Of a DNA stretch of 20,789 bases, positions 1 through 9,756 are shown piece after piece (the stretch's first letter is position 1; each line of letters starts with the position of its first letter). Origin of the DNA: Butyriboletus loyo (taxonomy: Eukaryota > Basidiomycota > Agaricomycetes > Boletales > Boletaceae); the NCBI GenBank assembly GCA_038093515.1, contig JBBPSI010000341.1:1-20789 (forward strand). The letters are read 5' to 3'. The notes beneath the pieces are model-generated. The model was not told the DNA's origin and made no database searches. It saw only the letters and a list, made by a program, of their open reading frames with translations. The translations under genes were made by a program, and so were the position numbers.

Positions 1-218
1 GGCACCCCCCCACCACTTCCCCAGTAAGCTCCACCCGGTATTTCTCGAATACACCCCTCACTCTGTTCTGCCCACGGAGAAGATGTGATAGCGTCGTGTC
101 TGACTCTTCCCAATGGATATTGATTGCTGCATTCAGGGAAGCACAAGCTCTCGGCTGTACCAGTACCCCCGTTCCCTCATTTTGCCCTCCATCCGCTGCG
201 GACACCCTCCACGTAGAT
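1..218. other. Unassigned left edge
   Basis: I see no recognisable gene here. An open frame runs on the plus strand from 96 to 353, but it crosses into the repeat that starts near 219, has no family resemblance I can name, and its continuation is not conserved in the second copy of that repeat. It is therefore not called as a gene. Confidence 0.4.
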
Positions 219-520
219 GGAAATGGCAGGAAACGCACATCGACGCTTCCGGACGTCTCGGGCAGTGATTGCCCACAGCCTAACAAGAACGCCGACGCCG
301 AGCCTTCGGGCCTTGTACACCCGGGTTTCAAGTCCAGGCAAAATTGCGCCTAGGATACAGCCTGAACCTTGATTGGCGTCCGGCCAATTGAAGTCAGGCC
401 CGGCTCGGGGGTGGGCACAAGTGGATCCCTGATCAGACTACAACTGGACGCGATCACCAGCTTGAATGATGTGGGTTCTATAGATATAAATAGCGTCCTG
501 TTGAAAGCCTACAATATCAG
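219..520. repeat. Repeat R, left copy (paired with 11942-12235)
   Basis: About 300 bases here match 11942-12235 along their whole length with scattered substitutions and small indels. Shared landmarks include AAAATTGCGCCTAGGATACA, CACAAGTGGATCCCTGATC and TATAAATAGCGTCCTGTTGA. In both places the repeat lies next to the 3' end of a P450 relic, so it belongs to one larger duplicated segment and is not an independent element. No terminal repeats or target-site duplications were seen. No convincing reading frame is shared by both copies. Confidence 0.75.
485..492 (+). promoter_or_regulatory. Candidate TATA box in repeat R (left)
   Basis: TATAAATA is a full match to the eukaryotic TATA consensus on the plus strand, and the motif plus its 3' flank is kept in the second copy at 12201-12208. 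An ATG follows at 541, but the frame it opens runs antisense to the P450 3' end and is not kept in the other copy, so the gene this promoter served, if any, is not visible. Confidence 0.35.
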
Positions 521-555
521 ACATTCACTGTATATCGACAATGTCCACTCCCGTC

Positions 556-2638
556 CTAGCGAGTCCACTTTCTGAACACCACTTTAGCCATGGAGTCGGG
601 TGTGATCGCAGACCTGATGTGCATGCTCCGTGGACGAGTCGTATTCTCCTCTACCTTGGTAGCGTACGTCGTAACGATACAACACCGCTCCGAGTTCAAT
701 TGCGGCATAGAATCAACCAGGACTCGCGAAGAAGAAAAAAATCAGTACAGGTGTGAATGGCGATTGGCCCTGACAGACGAGCGCACCACGCATGTCGACC
801 ATGTCCAAAGGATAAATACCCGCGGAAAGTGGCAACAAACTGATGCCTCGCGCCGTCCTCATCGTCTTCGTCCATGTTTGCAAACCAGATTGGATCAAAT
901 ACCTCTGGGTTTTCGTACAATGCGTCGTCGTAATGCAACGTCGAGGCCCGTAATCACCCTAGTGTCTTTCAGGATCAATGTCCAGTCGGAGAACGTGACG
1001 TCCTTTTTAGCCTCGTGTATCGAGCCTACTAGAATATAGATTTAGATATGCATTGACAGCGTGAGGGGGGAAGTGACTGACGAATGCTCATGCTTTCCGT
1101 GTGTATACTCTCCTTGAGGAAACTGTCGATTGTGCGCATCTTGCCCACGGACGTTTTCGGCCATCCCTCTTTCTCGACGATAACATCCACTTCTTTGCGG
1201 AGGGGCTGCACATAGTGAGCGTTCACCGCTAGATTGTAGAACACATTTGTGAAGACCTAAAGTGCGAGCATGACCAAACGACCAAGACAGGGTCACAAAG
1301 TCGCACGTACGTTGGATGATGTCTGTGACGCAGTGGATGAAGTGAATGTCGCACACCAAGCACGCAACGTGAATGCTATTAGCACGCGGTTCGTCAAGGT
1401 CTCAATCGTGGCGTTTGGGCTCTTTTCGTCCGCCGCCTATAGGCTGTGGTAGGGGTTCGTTCTACAAAGAGAAAAAAAAAACAGGGTAGACATAGTGCCG
1501 CCCCCACATAAGGCCGACGTGGATTCTCAGTCCAGTCCTTCCCGTACTCGTTCAGGTATTTTCGTTGCTCCTCAATGATTGGACGAAGATGCCCCCACAC
1601 CCCGCCTAATGGTCTTAGGGATGTTTGTAACAAAACGGGCAGCTACACTGTCAAGAATCTGAGGACAGTTCCGTGGACAGCCACTCGTCAGCGACGTACG
1701 GTTTCAGAGATTTTGGGAAAAGCCCGATGACAACACTGTGTGTGGCAGCATCTATAGTATACTGGGTATCGAGAGCCAAGAAATCCGGATTACGACCTAC
1801 GATGAAGGCTCGAAAACGCAAGCGGGAAAAAAAGGGAATGCATACAGAGTGGAATGATCTGTGGCTAACCCTGCATATGATCTGTTGAACGGTCCTCAAT
1901 GCTGGAATACTCTGCCATCCAATATGAGTGACTTGTTACTTCTGATGACAGGAAACATGTTACCATTGTTTTTGAGGTCAATATTTCGTCGAAAGCCTTG
2001 ATGATCTCGTCCCGCAACTCGGGATACGACATCCCGATATTAAGAGTGAGTTGTGGGCGTATCACTCTGACGTGGTAAGGATTGTTCAGAACGTCAGACC
2101 CCATCGTGAATTCGAACATAATGTCCTATCTATAATATATACCACCAATTCTTTTGCCGACCAGCTTGGATATTCGTACGTTGAGAATCGATCCAGGTAG
2201 GAAAACATAGACAGAGAGGGAGTCCTACTGAGCCTGGTCAATCAAAGATAGAGCCAAAGAACCTGAAAGAAGTTGCCTACCATGATTCATATATGCTCGA
2301 CGTTCTATCCATTCTTCCCCAACAAACGATGACAGCGTCACACTCCGTTCTATGTTCTGTCTTTTTCGTGGATGAATCGACACGCACGACCACGACGTGT
2401 AGATCGCGTCAATACACGGGCCAGGGGGACAATGGGGGACATAAACTCAACTTACAAGGGCTTCAGATCAGATGGTTGCCCCTTCCCACTGATCAGAGAG
2501 CAAGCCGCGTCGTCTTGTGGACTGCGTGTGCCCCGACTGAACCTAGAGTTATCGTGAAGTAAAAAGGGAGTGAGCACCAATGATCATTGATTCGAAAAAC
2601 CTGGCAATGAGCACCAATGTGAATGCAAGGTCATTCAT
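556..2638 (-). pseudogene. Cytochrome P450 pseudogene (copy A)
   Basis: Read on the minus strand, this holds ordered P450 pieces: a hydrophobic start (MNDLAFTLVLIA, from 2638, tentative), a block with DVLNNPYHVRVIRPQLT (2119-1990), ICRVSH (near 1870), YTIDAATHSVVIGLFPKSLK (about 1770-1690), LRPIIEEQRKYLNEYGKDW (about 1595-1525), a K-helix-side block with VQPLRKEVD and IDSFLKES (1244-1105), YDDALYENPEVFDP and the heme-loop start FGHGRHA (938-790), and a C-terminus MAKVVFRKWTR with stop at 556-558. An intron with branch TACTGAT splits the heme cysteine, as in many basidiomycete P450s. After the splice the loop reads Cys-Pro-Gly-stop: the usual Arg codon CGA is TGA. A one-base frameshift follows before the C-terminus. 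It would have been a membrane-anchored heme monooxygenase; substrate unknown. Now non-functional. Confidence 0.85.
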
Positions 2639-3070
2639 CATGCCGGGATTCGAGAAGACGAAGGACATTGAATCCACATTTGCACACTGCGCAATACGTT
2701 CAACTTTGGGGAGCTCGTTGACCTCGCCCAAATGCCAAAGGGTGGAAGTTGGAGGCATCGACGTCGCAAGTGATTTTCAATCGCCGCTAGCAGTGGGCCC
2801 CATCATCATCATGAACGGAAGGAACGCTTCAGTGACCTCTCGGATAATCGTACCTCAGTCCTGTGAGTTCGACGTTTACAATCTCTTGACTGGACCCGCG
2901 GCTGGTTGTTTCGTCTACTGGCATTCTTTGCCACGTCAGGCGGCTCGCTGGGCTTCCCTGTTCAACGCATGTCGTCGGCGTCTTCACTCTCACCCTCTGC
3001 ACCGGCTCGCGACCCTCTGGCCTGGGTTCAAGTGGCAATCATTTAACATCTTGTCACTATGACTGGCAAC
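2130..3070. repeat. Duplicated P450 5' region (paired with 15812-16745)
   Basis: This stretch matches 15812-16745 through most of its length, with deletions in the right copy. Shared landmarks are the block beginning CTTTTGCCGACC/CAGCTTGGA, the sequence around GTGAATGCAAGG, and AATCGCCGCTAGC. It overlaps the 5' part of the P450 relic and its upstream DNA. Between 2552 and 2445 on the minus strand there is an open stretch in which several differences between the two copies fall in third codon positions and a length change is six bases, so part of it may be an old N-terminal exon; it ends at a GTAAGT donor in both copies. Confidence 0.7.
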
Positions 3071-3620
3071 ATTCACTCTGTGACAGTGGTTGCGGAACAA
3101 ATGGGATGATGAGACAGACGGTTTGTTGGGATGGAATCGCGAATTCACACACCTCTTTTCGCACTCTGTTGAGTTGGAACTTGCACTTGTGCACTGACCG
3201 TGCTACGCTTGGCTTGGAGCTTTCAGTCACAAAACAATGAAGATCGCATTCTAGGAAAGATCTTCGATAGCATGCCCAGATACCCACAACTCATTCGAAG
3301 ACATAGCTGCGGGACTCGGGGCCGCGTGGTCGTAGTTCAGCGCTCAGCGCTCAACGTGCCTGGGCATGACTCCGATGGTTCCAGTTCAATCTAGCAACCA
3401 TCCTGCATGCCTCGCAGCACCTCAGCGTACTCTTATCGCGAAACGTGCGTACGAGATGGTTGTTCCCCAGCATACGACGCAAATGGTTAGTGAAGGATAC
3501 CCGGGGACACGTGTATGGTGATATGGCATGGTGCTATGGTCACGATGGGCATGCCACATGGAGATATTCACGCCGCCCAGCCAATTGGCAAAAGCTCTGT
3601 GGCCTTCCCGAGCGCCACTA
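3070..3620. other. No recognisable gene
   Basis: Open frames here are short, overlap each other on both strands and show no domain or motif I recognise. This stretch has no visible copy elsewhere in the window. Confidence 0.4.
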
Positions 3621-3622
3621 CC

Positions 3623-3856
3623 TCATTCTATGGTGCCATCTTGTAGAGCTAATTTGTAGGTGCCGGCCCAGGCTGGGGCATATGGATACCACCTCTCGGT
3701 CGAACTACCTGGGAAAGCACTCGTAATATTGCCGCGAGCGTGTATGGTGGTTTCGTGCGTGGTCCGAACTAGGGACCCCTCCAAACCCATATTCTTCAAG
3801 AATTCCTGCATCTCATCCATGCAAATTCCTACATCCGGGTTGATCTCCATCGACAC
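3623..3856 (-). CDS. Open segment of unknown function
   Basis: A 77-codon minus-strand frame with an ATG start reads like real protein: an acidic, helix-like start (DEMQEFLKNMGLEGS), then THETTIHARG, then an aromatic-rich end with RWYPYAPAW. I do not recognise the family. It may be one exon of a larger gene, since it begins and ends abruptly and a fungal gene would usually carry introns. No second copy is seen in the window, so I cannot test coding by comparison. It could equally be a fragment. Confidence 0.3.
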   Translation of the reverse strand: MSMEINPDVGICMDEMQEFLKNMGLEGSLVRTTHETTIHARGNITSAFPGSSTERWYPYAPAWAGTYKLALQDGTIE

Positions 3857-3859
3857 TGC

Positions 3860-4250
3860 GCCAATCCAATCCTCCTCTCCTTCGCTAGCGTCTCGTCATC
3901 CTCTGCACCCCATTCGATATCCTTTGCACCCCTCTGTTCACCCAGGAAGTCGTGTCTCGCTCGTATCTTCCCTCAACCCCGCCCCCAACACTATCTCCCC
4001 AAACGCCCCAGGCTGGCCTGTCGCTGCAGCCGCACCTGATCTCAGCGCGGTGGGTGGGCACGGATCCTTCTTCACTTTACTCTCTGCGTCTTTATTCTCA
4101 TGGCTCAACACCGCACTTGCAATGTGTATATTCTCGTTGCGATGGCGCTCGCCAGTCACTCATTTAGTAATTCTGATTTCCTTGTTATTACTTCGCGCCA
4201 CCTTTTCATATCCTCATCCAGTTGTATCGATTGCTTCTTCCTTTCACTCC
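3860..4250. other. Pyrimidine-rich plus strand, no clear gene
   Basis: The plus strand is rich in C and T runs between about 3860 and 4260. A long plus-strand frame (3660-4349) spans it, but its translation is low in complexity (Ser, Pro, Leu) and it runs antisense to the open segment at 3623-3856, so it is better explained by composition than by coding. Confidence 0.35.
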
Positions 4251-4960
4251 TTTATTTTTCTGATGTCCTTAGCTTGTATCATGTCCCTGGCGCTGGCATC
4301 GGTTTCGGGTCACCCTCTCATTCGTTTGCTTCGATCATCAGAAGTGTGATGGGGAACTCAACCATCAGCACCATCACCTGGCACGAAAAACGACCTGTCT
4401 GTCATGTAAACTCTTCCGTCGTGGAAATCGACTCAGAATGAAGCACAGAGAAAGTCAGTCAAACTACGAGAAGATGTACATACTACTCCAGGCAGATCAC
4501 CATTTCGATTTCCTTCGTCCCTTCTTAGAGATAGGTTCTTTTCGATCTAACCAAGCACAGCAAATGTAAATGTCGAGGAACATGGCCACGAGCGACGACG
4601 GAACAGAAACACCGTGCAAGCGCAGTTGGTAAACCGAGCTTGGTGAGTGACGTACATCTGTGCGGTCTCGTACGGTGACCGTTACTAGGGCATCTTGGCC
4701 AGATCGCTGAGGAAGGATGCTGGCACTTCGAGGAGACGCACCGCAGTCTCGACGTTGGCGAACCTGTCGCCGAGTCTCACATCCATTACAAGGACGACGG
4801 AATGCATCGACGAAGCCAAGCCACCGTTGACAAACTACCTCGAGATGCGTCGACGTGGGTAGAGTGATAAACGGTTTTGGAAGTCACGAGGCGAACAGAC
4901 ACCCAGTAAATCATTTTGTCGCTGGGTTACCTAGACTGGAGTGGACGCTGGCGAGCAGGA
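4250..4960. repeat. Repeat C, left copy (paired with 8280-8960)
   Basis: About 700 bases match 8280-8960 in the same order and orientation. Shared landmarks include GAGAAGATGTACATAC, the block around ACACCRTGCAAGCGCA, and the sequence GTTGGCGAAxCTGTC. Read on the minus strand the repeat starts inside the 3' end of an unknown gene (D) and runs on through what is probably its 3' flank. In each place it sits just to the left of a WD40 unit, so C plus WD40 appear to have been duplicated together. Confidence 0.7.
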
Positions 4961-5530
4961 ATGTGTTTGGTTCCGGAAAGAAGGCCTAATACGTTTCGTC
5001 CGGATTCTTTGTGCACTGGAGAACGTGATGCCCGATGCCCGACACAAGTCCATTCATGGTGAGTGGGAGGTATTCCGAGGAACCTAGTGTCTATAGAGTA
5101 CACTTTGACTCTGTAGACGTCGACAGACAAGGAATGAAAACTGTTCTTGAAACACGGACCTCTGCTGCCTCCGGACAGTGATATTGAACAAGACGGGCTG
5201 TTTCCCGATGCATTCTCGAGAGTTCACACTAATGATGGCGTCCGATGAGGGCGAGCTGGCACGAGCCCCCCCCCCGAAGTTTGACCTCTTTGTCGCGTCG
5301 CTTCACTCGTGAAACTTGAACGAGGCAAAGGTTTCCTCGCAGCGTGATGCTCGTGTCGCTGGGGAGCCTCTCGAGTAAATGATTGGCAACAAATGTGTCG
5401 AGGAACATATACGTCGGCGAATCGTCTGAACTTGGTTAGACTCTGGATATATATGTCGTGTGCGATGGATCGGGGAGAGTCGAACCTGGCGTGACGAACC
5501 AGAAATTGTACTAACATCCTTGCCAAAAGT
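4685..5530 (-). pseudogene. Relic of unidentified gene D
   Basis: Two parts of this minus-strand stretch have partners elsewhere. The 3' end is open from 4786 to a stop at 4685-4687 and contains GDRFANVETAVRLLEVP; the copy at 8756-8840 reads GDSFANIEVVMYLLDVP and has its own stop, so a conserved C-terminus is likely. Near 5400-5310 one frame contains LDTFVANHLLERLPS, matched at 17060-16990 by LETFVGDHLLG. Between them a frame is open from about 5212 to 4927 (containing GIPPTHHEWTCVGHRAS). The pieces lie in different frames, and I cannot join them with credible splice sites. I do not recognise the protein. It may be a decayed gene or one with introns that I failed to place. Confidence 0.4.
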
Positions 5531-5599
5531 CGGTTGTAGTAGCTCGGACATCCTAATGCACATCCTCATACATCGTTTGGTTTGAAATAGCTCTAATCA

Positions 5600-6035
5600 A
5601 TCAAACACTGTCCTTCAACCCCAACCTCCGTGTCTAGGTTTCATCAATGACCATCGATCATGGACGCGCTCATCGGGATTCATACTGATGCCTGCAGATG
5701 ACACAAACTCAAGGAAACACGATCGATGCGCACATACTTGTGACTTGGAGAGTATCTACATGTATTGCATGCAGTCACCTGGATCATTCCGTCCCATCGT
5801 GTGTACCTGAGCGAATACACAACATCCATTTGGGTAAGCTGATCGAAATAGTAGGTAACCGGATCGAAATGGTAGCGTTGCCTGATCCTTCTTGATGCTG
5901 ACCCATTGTGAGCTTAACGATGTAAGCTAATGGAAATCACGCGTATCGTTACATGGACCCTCTCGGTTGAGAGAGGAGATGGATCGTGTGGTTGTTGCAC
6001 CTAGTAGGGTGTGAGCTGTCATGATGAGGTCCACA
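5600..6035. other. 3' flank of WD40 copy 1
   Basis: This stretch lies beyond the WD40-1 stop and is shared with the flanks of copies 2 (9380-9756) and 3 (12600-12916), for instance GAGCGAATACACAACATCCA. A 21-base tandem repeat occurs at 5841-5875 (two units of GATCGAAATRGTAG separated by seven bases), also double in copy 3 (12721-12755) but single in copy 2 (about 9584-9597). No separate gene is supported. Confidence 0.6.
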
Positions 6036-7895
6036 TCACGAGAAAAGACGCACAGAGTCTACTGTTCCAGGATCCGTCGCACTTTGTCCGCTGTGTGAAA
6101 CATCTTGGTTTGGACGGCTGGGAACAGCGGCCTTGCGACGCGATTTACGCGTTGACTGTGACATGTGATAAGTCCCTGCATACACATCCGAGGGACAACC
6201 AACCTTTGGCCTTGTGGGGTTTGTTGCAACCGATCGCTAAGATGATATGTGAGACACACCACATCCGAAATGAGTAACACTTACTTTATCAGGTCGAGCT
6301 GCGGCCATCCTGGAAGGTACTTCATTGGTGACATCCACCGATGAGTGAGGAGGTGATCGACGATCTGCAGGGTGGCGCGATTTTCCGATCTGTTGGTCAG
6401 GCTGATGTGAAGTGGCGTCTTGGTGGGTCTTCCTCTGTAGAAACCATTTGAGTATCGAACGACCATGGCGTGACCCGACAGTGTTGAGATTTCGGTCTGC
6501 AGACCTCGGTACCTCATCCTCCCAGGGATGGGCGGAAGAAGGGGATGGTGGCTGCAGCGGAATCAAGCCATAGACAAAAGACGAATAAAGTGGTGACGAA
6601 CCTCGTCAAAGTCGAATTGAGGACCTGGCGTGCTTGATGGAACCTCGACCTATACCATCGTGAACACTCACTTCGAGGTTACAACGAACGAATTCATACA
6701 TTGAGGACATCACGATCTTGCTATTATATGTGCACGATGTGGTCAGCGCAACTGTTTTGGTGATGGAATGACGAACTCGTACCGAATTTGAGTCGGGCAG
6801 TAGGGCACCCGATGTCGAAGGTTGCTTGTCTTGCTCACCAGTAGATGCCTAACATATTTTGTCAACATGGGAGCTTGTCCAACATGACAGGAGTAGAAAG
6901 GCACAAGTACTTACATGGAAAGGTCCATACAAGCTTGGCAGAATGTTGTTGAGATCACGTATTCCAATTTTCCCGTCATATCGTCCAGTCGCGAGATAGC
7001 GGCTGTCTGGGGAGATGGCAATGGACCGTAATATTTTACTGTCCTCGATGACAGGGTTGATCTGAGTCAGTGTTGATGTGTCGAGGAACGAAATTGAATG
7101 CTGTATGAATACAGCAATGAATTTGCCATTTGCGGCTAGAGCGAGAGAGAAGACGTTGTTCCGGACATCATAGAGAATGGGCGATTCAGCGACTTGGGAC
7201 CCAGTGGAGACGTCGAAAGACCTGATTTTGTAGTCACAGGATGTGGCAAAAATCTGCTGATCATCAGCTGACCACGCGAGCGGAGTGGTCACCCCCCCAG
7301 ATGTCTCTGTCTGGATGATGAAGAGCTGGTTGCCATTGTGACTGTCGAAAATTCGGATGGAGCTGTTGTATGTAGCAGTGGCGACGTGGTCGCCATTCAG
7401 CGAGAATTTGATTCCGGTGACCGCGTTGTCGTGTTTGAGCGGGCCAACAAGTCTCTGCCCACTTGCGATGCTCCAAATGCTTGCTTCGTTGTTTGTAGTC
7501 CCAGTGGCAAACCTGCTCGAATCAGGGGAGACGCCGACCACATATACGGAATTTGTGCCCTCCACATCGACGACCTTTTCATGTAGCTCTGCATCCCATA
7601 CACTTGCTCCCCTGTCCCATGCCCCGCACACGATCCATTTGTGATTCCCTGACGCAGAAATCGCATACAGCTTCATTCCCGTTTGCCGTCCGACCTCTTG
7701 GCCATCTGCAAGTCGCCATCGTCGAATCCCACTGTTACCTCCACTTAAAACATGCTTTCCATTGGGGTGGAACACAACTGCGTGTACAAAGCCATCGTGG
7801 CCGGTGTCAAGTACCATCGTTTGGTCTTACTGAATTGTCAGCATATAGTCATGCACTCCTTCAAGCTGCCACGCACCAGTATTCGTCGACGACAT
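6036..7895 (-). CDS. WD40 seven-bladed propeller protein, copy 1
   Basis: The inferred exons on the minus strand are 7895-7877, 7825-6915, 6848-6783, 6649-6602, 6551-6285 and 6236-6036, giving 503 aa. Exon 2 encodes seven degenerate WD40 repeats, beginning at GHDGFVHAVVFHPNGKHVLS and ending at the blade with SPDSRYLATGRYDGKIGIRD, enough for one closed propeller. Such folds are protein-interaction platforms; no catalytic domain is attached, and the partner is unknown. The tail (about 190 aa) is rich in Pro, Ser and basic residues, with KSRRK as a possible nuclear signal. The start was chosen at MSSTNT because the differences among the three copies in those codons are all silent; the splice then uses an AAG acceptor, which is weak. 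The alternative start is the in-frame ATG at 7817. The fourth splice acceptor (6650) is supported by silent changes in PGPQFDFDE. Confidence 0.75.
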
Positions 7896-7977
7896 CTCAC
7901 CGATGGCAGACAAACGTCGATGTTGAAATGTCAAGGAGCAAGGTGTTTTGGTTCACTCGTGGTGCGCGAAGCTGCTG

Positions 7978-7983
7978 TATAAA
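7978..7983 (-). promoter_or_regulatory. Candidate TATA-like element, WD40 copy 1
   Basis: An A/T core (TATAAA on the plus strand, TTTATA on the coding strand) lies about 83 bases upstream of the chosen start. The same core is kept upstream of copy 2 (11704-11709) and copy 3 (14873-14878) within otherwise drifting flanks. Orientation is not decisive, so this is a weak call. Confidence 0.3.
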
Positions 7984-8001
7984 CACGTTTCCTTGTTCTC
8001 T

Positions 8002-8235
8002 CTATGGTCTCTTTGCACAGGTGCCTCGTGTTTTTGGTGCTGTCCCATTTGCATCCCAGGTCGGTGACCTCGTTGCGACGACTAAGCAACTTTGCCAAGG
8101 GCAGTTGTCACATCTCGGTTGCTGGGCTCGGTTTACGGAGTGTATAATTTCCGTTGGACCAACCCGTAACACACCACGCACAAAATACGACTCGTTCTCG
8201 AAATTCTGTTGGGCCACAGGACGTACAAACTGAAA
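8002..8235 (-). pseudogene. Relic E upstream of WD40 copy 1
   Basis: Minus-strand frame containing AQQNFENESYFVRG and IIHSVNRAQQP. It corresponds to the longer open frame at 14989-15174 upstream of copy 3 and to a more deleted piece upstream of copy 2. Here an eleven-base deletion after the RCD codons breaks the frame relative to copy 3 and the shared C-terminal end is lost. Family not recognised. Confidence 0.4.
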
Positions 8236-8279
8236 CCTAGTTTCAAACGGTTAATAATGCACTGTGTTGTACCTGGTTC

Positions 8280-8960
8280 TCTCCTTTCTATTATTATTCC
8301 TATTTTATTTTATTGTCAGCTTGCACTATGACCCTGGCGCATTCGCATCATTGTGGGAATCTCTTGTCGATCACCATAGGTGCGATGGGGAGCCCGCCTG
8401 AGCTGGTACCACCATCTACTTGGTACGAGGAACGACTTATTTAGGCCAATAACTCACCCCGTCGTTGAGGTCGATTCAAGCTAAAGCCTAGAAAAAGCGA
8501 ATCAAACTTACAGGAGAAGATGTACATACCATATCAAGCACGCCCGGCGCTCTGCGAACCGCCGTCGAGATTTTCCTTGACCAAGTCAGAGCAATTACTC
8601 GGATGATAAAAGGTTCGTTTCAATCAAGCCAAGCATCACGAGGACGGCGGCAAGGGACGGACGGAACGGGGACACCATGCAAGCGCAATTGATAAATCGA
8701 GGTTGGTCAGTGGCGTACATCGGTTCAGTTTCGTACGTGAACCTGGCATCGACGATCAATAACAACTTTGAGTATTGTTGAGCGAGGATGATGGCACGTC
8801 AAGGAGGTACATCACGACTTCAATGTTGGCGAAGCTGTCCCCGATCCCTCTGCTCCACCACGGTCCCGTTGATGGGTGGTGATGATTTCTCGTCCGAAAG
8901 GTTTGCGCCGACAACCAGACTGCTTACAGACAGCCGTTTGCTGAAATGGGCTCGAATGCA
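8280..8960. repeat. Repeat C, right copy, with gene D 3' end
   Basis: This matches 4250-4960. On the minus strand it ends with a frame containing GDSFANIEVVMYLLDVP and a stop at 8756-8758, the partner of the gene D C-terminus at 4685-4786. Upstream of this the two copies diverge, so only the very 3' end of gene D was duplicated here or the rest was lost. Confidence 0.65.
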
Positions 8961-9380
8961 GATACCAACGCACTGCGCGCCGCTCACGAGGGGGTCGGTT
9001 TGGTGACATATCGCCCCTCGAGGGGTGTTGATGGGCATCATCACAGGATTACTAGCAGCGGCGGTCGCGTCATCGGACCCGTCCTCCCGTTCGCGTTGAG
9101 CCTCATCCAAGTGATAGAAATTGCAGGGCAATACCAAGTCTCTGAATGCGACCTGAATCAGAGACGAGATCGTGCACATGCAATAGGGTGTCTAGGACCA
9201 AAAAAAGGTGGACGGGAGGGGATGTTGGAGAGGAAGCGTGTGCGAGGAGAGACCTATTGTGCGCTTCGGGAAAATGGGGACGGTGGGTATGAAGGGAACG
9301 AGTCGATGTTGCTTAGCGGTGGGGTCAGTTTGTTTCCTACCTCCGTGTATGTACAGACTCTATTCAGTGAACATCCTGGC
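8960..9380. other. Unassigned spacer between repeat C and WD40 unit 2
   Basis: Open frames on both strands overlap one another and none has a recognisable motif or a second copy in the window. The plus strand is G/A-rich around 9200-9260. Homology to the flank of WD40 unit 1 resumes near 9385 (matching about 5660). Confidence 0.4.
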
Positions 9381-9756
9381 GAGCTCAATCATGGACGGGT
9401 TTATCAGCGTTCATTCTGATGCCCACGAGGTGACATTGAAGTCAAAAGCACTGCACGTTCGATGTCCATAGGCTTGCCATCCAGAGTAGTATACACGTGT
9501 ATCGTACGGGGTTACCTTGGAGATCTCAATGCGCCTCATCGTGTGCACCTGAGCGAATACACAACATCCATGAGGGTAATCTGAGCGAAATGGTAGCATG
9601 ACCTGATCCTTGCTGATGCTGATCCACTGTGAGTCTAACGATTCAAACCAAATGAAATCGTGCGCACCATTACATAGACCCCCACGACAGAGGGTTCAGA
9701 GGGATTATTCTCTTGTTGCACCTAGTAGGACGTGAGCTGTCACGGCGAGGTCCACA

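Noticed and set aside
590..1039. 149-codon plus-strand frame and other plus frames over 541-1039
   Set aside because: They are shadows of the minus-strand P450 pseudogene exons.
3660..4349. 229-codon plus-strand frame, the longest outside the WD40 and copia genes
   Set aside because: The translation is biased and low in complexity, reflecting a C/T-rich strand. It shows no domain and overlaps a more protein-like frame on the other strand.
6011..6277. An 88-codon plus-strand frame antisense to the last WD40 exon, open in copies 1 and 2 and nearly so in copy 3
   Set aside because: It opens with GTG. Differences between copies 1 and 2 lean to its third positions (about 8 of 15), but those between copies 2 and 3 lean to the third positions of the sense WD40 frame (about 10 of 20). 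The sense exon also has matching splice sites in all copies. Taken together there is no support for antisense coding.
6281..6517. Alternative minus-strand frame with TPLHISLTN, resembling an ankyrin repeat
   Set aside because: It is out of phase with the splice sites that join the neighbouring exons, and it is cut in copy 3. The other frame stays open in all copies and continues through the next intron in phase.
6672..6716. Possible extra 15-codon exon (containing MSSMYEFVRCN) within the 133-nt intron of the WD40 gene
   Set aside because: Using it would leave a 22-base intron before the well-supported PGPQFDFDE exon, too short to splice, and copy 3 has a one-base deletion inside it.
9491..9502. 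Perfect 12-base palindrome ATACACGTGTAT containing an E-box
   Set aside because: It is short enough to occur by chance, it is present only in the flank of WD40 unit 2, and no gene start lies nearby.
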